Assembly: GCA_009760855.2 (NCBI GenBank)
Contig: WPIO01000002.1
Coordinates: 9,580,001 to 9,644,000 of the forward strand
Source: Cristatella mucedo
Lineage: Eukaryota; Bryozoa; Phylactolaemata; Cristatellidae
Direction: 5' to 3'
Length of the DNA stretch: 64,000 nt
In this document: positions 59,116 to 64,000 of the stretch, piece by piece
Position numbering within the stretch: the stretch's first letter is position 1
How the letters are laid out: each line of letters opens with the position of its first letter
Notes under the pieces: generated by a model
What the model saw: only the letters and a program-made list of their open reading frames with translations
What the model was told of the DNA's origin: nothing
Database searches by the model: none
Position numbers and translations under genes: made by a program

Positions 59116-59829
59116 TAATTAAGGACTGAGGATATTTCAAGCATTGACTGGTGAGCTCGTGAGTATTTATATACAGCAGTATCCCTGGCAGAGGCTCTTC
59201 CAATGGAAGCTCTTTCTATTTTTGAGTCGACGGACTAAGATAAAAAGTTTGCTGTACATATCACTTTTAACTCTAGGAAAGTTTAAAGAAAAGTTTCTTC
59301 AACAAGGATACTGCACAGATGACCTATGTCCGATGCTATCAGTGTAGTGCCGGTGCTAACATGCGGGACTCATAGCCTGCCAGCAGGTCGTTGATGAAAG
59401 TCTAGAATAGGTTTGTAGGGTGGTTCAAAGCCCACCATGATGAACAGTGACTCATAGAGGTCGATTGAGCATCTTAAATAAATTATCTTTGATTTTTTTA
59501 TTCTGCATTGTGCCACCTATTTAACTCTTTAGATTCTGGCAGTGCATACTGCTAAGTTATGTATATCTTTATGTGTTTTACCTGTGTCGGCATTGGTATG
59601 TGTATATACTGCTCCACTAGTATTTTAAATATTAGTGTCTAAATAGTGATGGGGATACAGCTAATATGCCAGGTTTTAAAAAGTCACGAACAGAACGAGA
59701 AAATATGTATTGGCTGCCCACAAACAAACACATAGGCTGTTAGTATGTGTGTGTTTAGTCTGACATCATCGCACAACGATTGCTTCTGATGTGTCTCTTC
59801 TACTGGTGAACTTTCTGCCGAGTCTTAGT

Positions 59830-60060
59830 CTTACTGTAAATATCGGCTGCTTGTGTAGGCCCAGAACACTCTTCATAAGCCCAGCTGCCTGTCGATATCC
59901 TTCCATGGTTGTTCTGTGGGGTTAAAATCAGGCGACTGGCTGGGCCACTTCATCACTACCACACAAGGATTCGTCAAAAAGTACTTTGCTAGCCTGGCAG
60001 TGTACTTAGGGTTGTTATCTTGCTGTCAAATGTAACGACCCCTAAGCCGAGTATTTGAGT
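59830..60060 (-). mobile_element. Second Tc1-type transposase fragment
   Basis: The minus strand reads QQDNNPKYTARLAKYFL and MKWPSQSPDFNPTEQPWKDI, the same DDE blocks as at 47.7 kb. It has an in-frame stop just before QQDNN. The copies are in opposite orientation. Confidence 0.82.
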
Positions 60061-60542
60061 TTTAAATCCAACTTGCTTGACCAACAATAACTTGAGTAAT
60101 ATATGCTTTTGACCAGTCTGGTGTGGTGCTGATGTTGTGGCCCAGCCATTCTTCTTATTAAAACCACATAGAACAGCTATAGCTCGATAAGGATACGTCG
60201 CTGAGATGAGGTTCTTGGCCTACATCAGCAGTCGATCTTTATAGTAAAATTAAGACTCTGGAATGTGCTGCAGTATAAGAGACGACGAAAAAGGTTGGGG
60301 GCATATGTGCCTGGCAAACAAGGGAGATTATAAACAATCGTGATGGGAAGACGTCAAACTAAAAACAGACATACCAACTGCATATGTGCTCGTTTTTAGG
60401 CACCCAATAAATATCTTCTCATGCTGCTCGTATACCTGGCATCATAGAAACCTTTTGTATTACTTGAGCGAATTTACAGCCAGCACTGATATGGCTGTAC
60501 AGCAGGGATTTTGTTTATGCTGAGTATTTTATAAATATTGTT

Positions 60543-61347
60543 TGTACCTCGGCTTACGAGTATCTTGACATACGAGTGTTTCGAGATGCAAGCTGTCTCT
60601 AGGCCGATTTTTTGCTTTGAGTAACAAGCTAAAATTCAGGTTACGAGCCAGCTTCAGATACTCCACCCCTAGTTGCTACAGCGAACTTCACACTGTGTGT
60701 GGTTACTCAGGCCAATAAAGGTAGGGCTGCGAACTAGGCTCTGTTGCAAGACGCTGCCCTACGACCCGGGTGTGACCCCAAGCACAGGCCTGTTGGTTCG
60801 CTCCCAGACAGACTTGAGCAAGCTATCATGGTGCTTGGACGAGCAAGATAGCCAGACTCCGGTGTTAAATCCGACTACGGCAGGAACAGCTAAGTATGTA
60901 TTGTACTCTATTTAGGTAATATCATCGTGTGAGAGTTCATCGCATAACAATGGCCGTGTCCGGTAAAGGCTTTGGTCAAAGGTCAATGAACCGAAACCAA
61001 GGAAAGCCTGGTAAAAAGGGCAAAAATCTGTGAATAAGGTTCAGATATTCATTTCAGCCTTTCTCCTCTAACACTAATGGCACCTTCAAGTCGTCTGATC
61101 TCCAAATTACTCCTGTACATTAGGATTTATAAAACCTGTTTATTGCACGACATTCTATTGTATTGTTTTTAAAACAATATTCGTTATTTATAAGTGTATC
61201 TTTAATTTTAAAACATGACAAAAAACGCTGTTTTTTTGGGTTCGGAACGGATTAATGGCATTTCAATGGGGAAATTGATTTGACATACGAGTAATTTGAG
61301 TTACGAACTCTGGTACAGAACAAATTAACTCATAAGTCGAGGTACCA
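60543..61347. mobile_element. DNA element with GTACCTCG...TTACGA terminal inverted repeats
   Basis: The left end GTACCTCGGCTTACGAGT and right end (reverse complement GTACCTCGACTTATGAGT) are inverted repeats about 805 bases apart. The sub-terminal TGACATACGAG is also repeated. The TIR type recalls pogo/Tigger-like elements. The inside holds a short open frame (60673-60915) but no recognisable transposase. Confidence 0.6.
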
Positions 61348-61353
61348 CTTTAT

Positions 61354-61420
61354 GTATGTATATATATATTTATATATTTATATATATATATATATGTGTG
61401 TATGTATATATTTGTGCATG
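61354..61420. repeat. (TA)/(TG) low-complexity run
   Basis: TATATATA with TGTGTATG variants, just outside the right end of the TIR element. Confidence 0.85.
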
Positions 61421-61699
61421 TTTGTTTGTACATATATCCTGTACATAGCTTAGGAACAAAGTGATTGGCCACTCCTGTCAGCAGTGGCCTAGTGCTGTTC
61501 TTTCCCTTATAAGCTATCTGTGCTATACTACTGGACTGCATGAGTATTTTGGATAAAAACTGATGCTGTAGGACTCTTGGATTTCATCAACTGCAGTGCC
61601 TCCAAAGAGGAGAAAAAGCATTTCACAACGCAGACACTGCCCTATATCATTGACTGCGTTCTAAGTATGCCTGCGTGCAAACCTGAAGAGGGCCTCCGA

Positions 61700-63390
61700 T
61701 ATTCCTTTCAGGGAGCTAGTGAGTAATGCGTCGATTTTCTGTGTATCCTCTGGCTGGCCGCCATTACTTGAGCATGTCTTCGTCACGGTTCTACTACCAT
61801 TTCTCTCATTTTACTTTGTCTCCCTGTCGTTATGTTCTTGGTTATATTCATTGCCACAGTCTCTCGCAGCTGCCTATGAGATGCCTTATAGGTACTTGCT
61901 TGCAGCACCGCTGCAGCCAGATTTTTTGGGTGTCTGTACTTGACCTTGGCTGCAGCTGCTTAGTCTTTGTCTTATCTGCTGCTGCTTATTGCTTAGTCTT
62001 TGTCTGCTGTGTCTTAGTCTTAGTCTTATCAGTGCTGCTTAGCTTAGCTGAACAAGGCTAAAGAGGCAATACGTCATTATCTGGTGATTGATGTCCAACC
62101 TGAAGGCAAAGCTGGGGCCTTCCCCCTTCTCATCTAGGTCGCAGTTTCCTGCCAACTTCTGTAGTTTTTGCTGTTATTTTTTTATTAATGAGACTCCTAT
62201 AGGCTGGCGATAGCGGAATTTGTCACTTTCCGAGTGAGAACCTTGAGCTCGCCTGCAAGACACGAAAGTCGCACGCTCACCGGATTGCCTCGGTGCATCC
62301 TGGCACGTGGCTTACCCCCTCCACCACCCCCCCCTGTAGGTGCTGAGCCACTGTATTTTGCATCTGCCAGCTTTAAACACGCTAGGAGCGTAAGCTTTCA
62401 GTAGTGCCGGCAGGTTCATCCGTTGCCTCGCGAGATTGTAAAAGGTGCCATCTTTGTCGGCGAGCTTCTTTCCTGTCGTTGTCAGAGCCGTCGTGCCTCC
62501 TTTTCGTCGGAAGGTCCGCCGCTGCCCCTTGCCTGCCCCGCAATGAGCGCGGCCACTATCAGCAGCCGTCGAGTGGCTTGTTGGCGCCGAACTTGCAGCA
62601 AGAGTAGACCGCACTTGCCAGTCGCAGTTTGCAACGATCCTGGCCTGCCAGTGTTGTCCTGCCGTTCATGTGATGACGCCTCTCTCGAAGCTGGCTCTCG
62701 GCCACTCGTTTTTTCCCTTTGCATACTCGGGCAGGCAGTTGGTTGCACTCACCCTTGCGAGTGCCGAAACAAAGCCGCTCGCCTGCCATGCGCTGCTTCG
62801 GCAAGACCCTGCCTGCATAGCGCCTCGCTTTGGATCGAATTGTTCTTCTTGCCAGCCACTGTTGCATCGGGGGAGGGCAGGGCAGGAGGAGGCCGAGCAT
62901 GCCCGATTCATTCTTGGCAGAGGTCGAGGCAGCAGCTGCTCGTGCATCCTGCTGCATAAACGAGCTGCCTCGGCACTTGCCCAGACTTGGCTTGTCTTCC
63001 CTTGCTTTCTGCTACTCTCCTGCCGAGGAGAGATGCCGTTTGCGACTTGGCAGCACGCGCCTCGTATGTCTAGTGCCTCGTGTTGCCCTTCTCTGGTCAT
63101 TTTACGGCACGGAGTAAGCTAGCTAATCGAGGAACCATGAGCTCATGCCTCTCCCGAGTCTGGCAGTGGACTATGCCGACCGGCTGCCTGTGCCTTTCGA
63201 AATACCCTATATGGCCACCAAAAGCTGCTATGCCAAAATTCCAGCCCACTGCAGGCTTGTCGTCTGCAGCAGGCCGGCTGGAATGAGACTGCCACTTGCT
63301 GGGAAGCTATTATTTTAGCAGACATCTCTCCCGGCAAGCCGTTGATGACATTGTCAGTTGTACGTGTGACTCAAGCTTCTTCTGCTTGTC
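61700..63390. other. Region between TIR element and exon P2 with unresolved coding-like frames
   Basis: Several overlapping plus-strand frames look coding (for example NETATCWEAIILADISPG near 63280 and LPVPFEIPYMATKSCYAKI near 63190). Pyrimidine-rich acceptors occur near 61869 and 63164. I could not choose a consistent exon. Confidence 0.2.
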
Positions 63391-63394
63391 CCAG

Positions 63395-63533
63395 GTGATG
63401 AGCAGGCTTTGCCGTGGGACTTTGTTACGTCTTTGGTGGCAGCTGCATTCCTGTGCCTGCTGCCACCCCATCGCACTGTCGATCTGGAACGCTTCAGTGA
63501 AAACGGCTACGAGCTCTTCTTCCACTCGCTGAG
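63395..63533 (+). CDS. Candidate plus-strand exon P2 (hydrophobic motif)
   Basis: A textbook acceptor (CTTCTTCTGCTTGTCCCAG) and a GAG|GTGATC donor bound 45 full codons, beginning DEQALPWDFVTSLVAAAF and continuing with LCLLPPHRTVDLERF then SENGYELFFHSL. Its phase-1 start fits the end of exon P1 (G|GT, glycine). The SLVAAAFLCLLP stretch resembles the S-L-[LV]-A-x-A-F-x-C-x-x-P motif of poly(ADP-ribose) glycohydrolase, from memory and without alignment. The gene would continue past the right edge. Confidence 0.45.
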
Positions 63534-64000
63534 GTGATCGCCTTTTCTGCACGTTGCCATTATGTGCTGCTATTGGTGAAGTGTGGCACGTGCTGTGACA
63601 TTTGAATGCCCATAAGGGTCAGACAGATTTATAGAGTTTATCGGCACACACTAACCATTAGGCTTGGTGCCCCCCCCCCCTGCACTGACAGCATATGTGT
63701 GGCAGGGTCGGTTACACAGACCTCTCACCGGCCGGCCATTGTGCATTCACTGAAATGCTTGATCCAACAGCCTCCCATGCTTGCACTGAAACCTCTGGAG
63801 TTAATTGGTATCTATGCTGCATCCTAAACTTAAAACCCCCTTAAACTGAAGAAGGAAGGTTAGTGTGTACTAATGGCAATACCGATCCTTGCACGGCCTG
63901 AGGAGGACAACTCTTCTTGGTAGATCTGCTGTTGTTCATGCTGGATTTATCATTGTCTTCTCAACGATTAGCTGACGCACGCACACACTAACACACTCTC

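Noticed and set aside
60673-60915. Possible host exon with a GTATGT donor
   Set aside because: It lies inside a TIR element and its phase does not fit exons P1 or P2. Kept only as a finding.
62312-63122. Several overlapping 90-178-codon frames on both strands
   Set aside because: They contradict each other, have atypical composition and lack consistent splice sites; none could be preferred.

Overview
This window looks like nuclear DNA of a multicellular animal, probably an invertebrate bilaterian whose phylum I cannot resolve. Genes are split into short exons by GT-AG introns of about 0.1-7 kb. The intergenic and intronic DNA is full of non-LTR retrotransposon remnants, two families of tRNA-derived SINEs, Tc1-type transposon pieces and long microsatellites. 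There is no bacterial-style operon, CRISPR array or canonical tRNA or rRNA gene.

The one gene I can name with near certainty is Rab6, the Golgi small GTPase. It lies on the minus strand (50376 down to 39542) and is complete: seven coding exons joining in frame into 207 residues with a C-terminal C-x-C prenylation motif. Its last intron has a GC donor instead of GT.

Downstream of Rab6 on the same strand I reconstructed, from splice sites and phase agreement, two uncharacterised membrane-protein transcription units. Unit M2 (36145 to 20473) has seven exons, all joined by phase-1 introns. It encodes a unique ectodomain, a cysteine-dense module, a short Ala/Ser/Thr linker, one transmembrane helix and a tail with eight consecutive histidines. 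Unit M1 (19315 to 4519) has eight exons, encoding an ectodomain part, one transmembrane helix with a basic stop-transfer cluster and a roughly 270-residue low-complexity cytoplasmic tail. They may be neighbouring genes, or one gene with two alternative membrane-anchor/tail endings. They are the main candidates for undescribed biology here.

On the plus strand, two phase-compatible exons (56405-56605 and 63395-63533) suggest a further gene running off the right edge. Its second exon carries a motif faintly like poly(ADP-ribose) glycohydrolase.

Layout: 1-4.5 kb, palindrome-rich DNA and a decayed LINE; 4.5-19.3 kb, M1 with LINE/SINE-filled introns, a minisatellite at 13.1 kb and GA repeats; 20.5-36.1 kb, M2 with a roughly 830-bp CT array and long TA repeats in its introns; 36.3-37.8 kb, a LINE inserted into a SINE; 38.7-50.4 kb, Rab6 with LINE and Tc1 pieces in intron 3 and (CA)59 in intron 4; 50.5-56 kb, LINE, SINE and Ty3/gypsy debris; 56-64 kb, the plus-strand candidate gene, a CTG repeat, a Tc1 remnant and a TIR element.

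All gene models except Rab6 rest on reading frame, splice consensus and intron phase alone. No database or transcript could be consulted.
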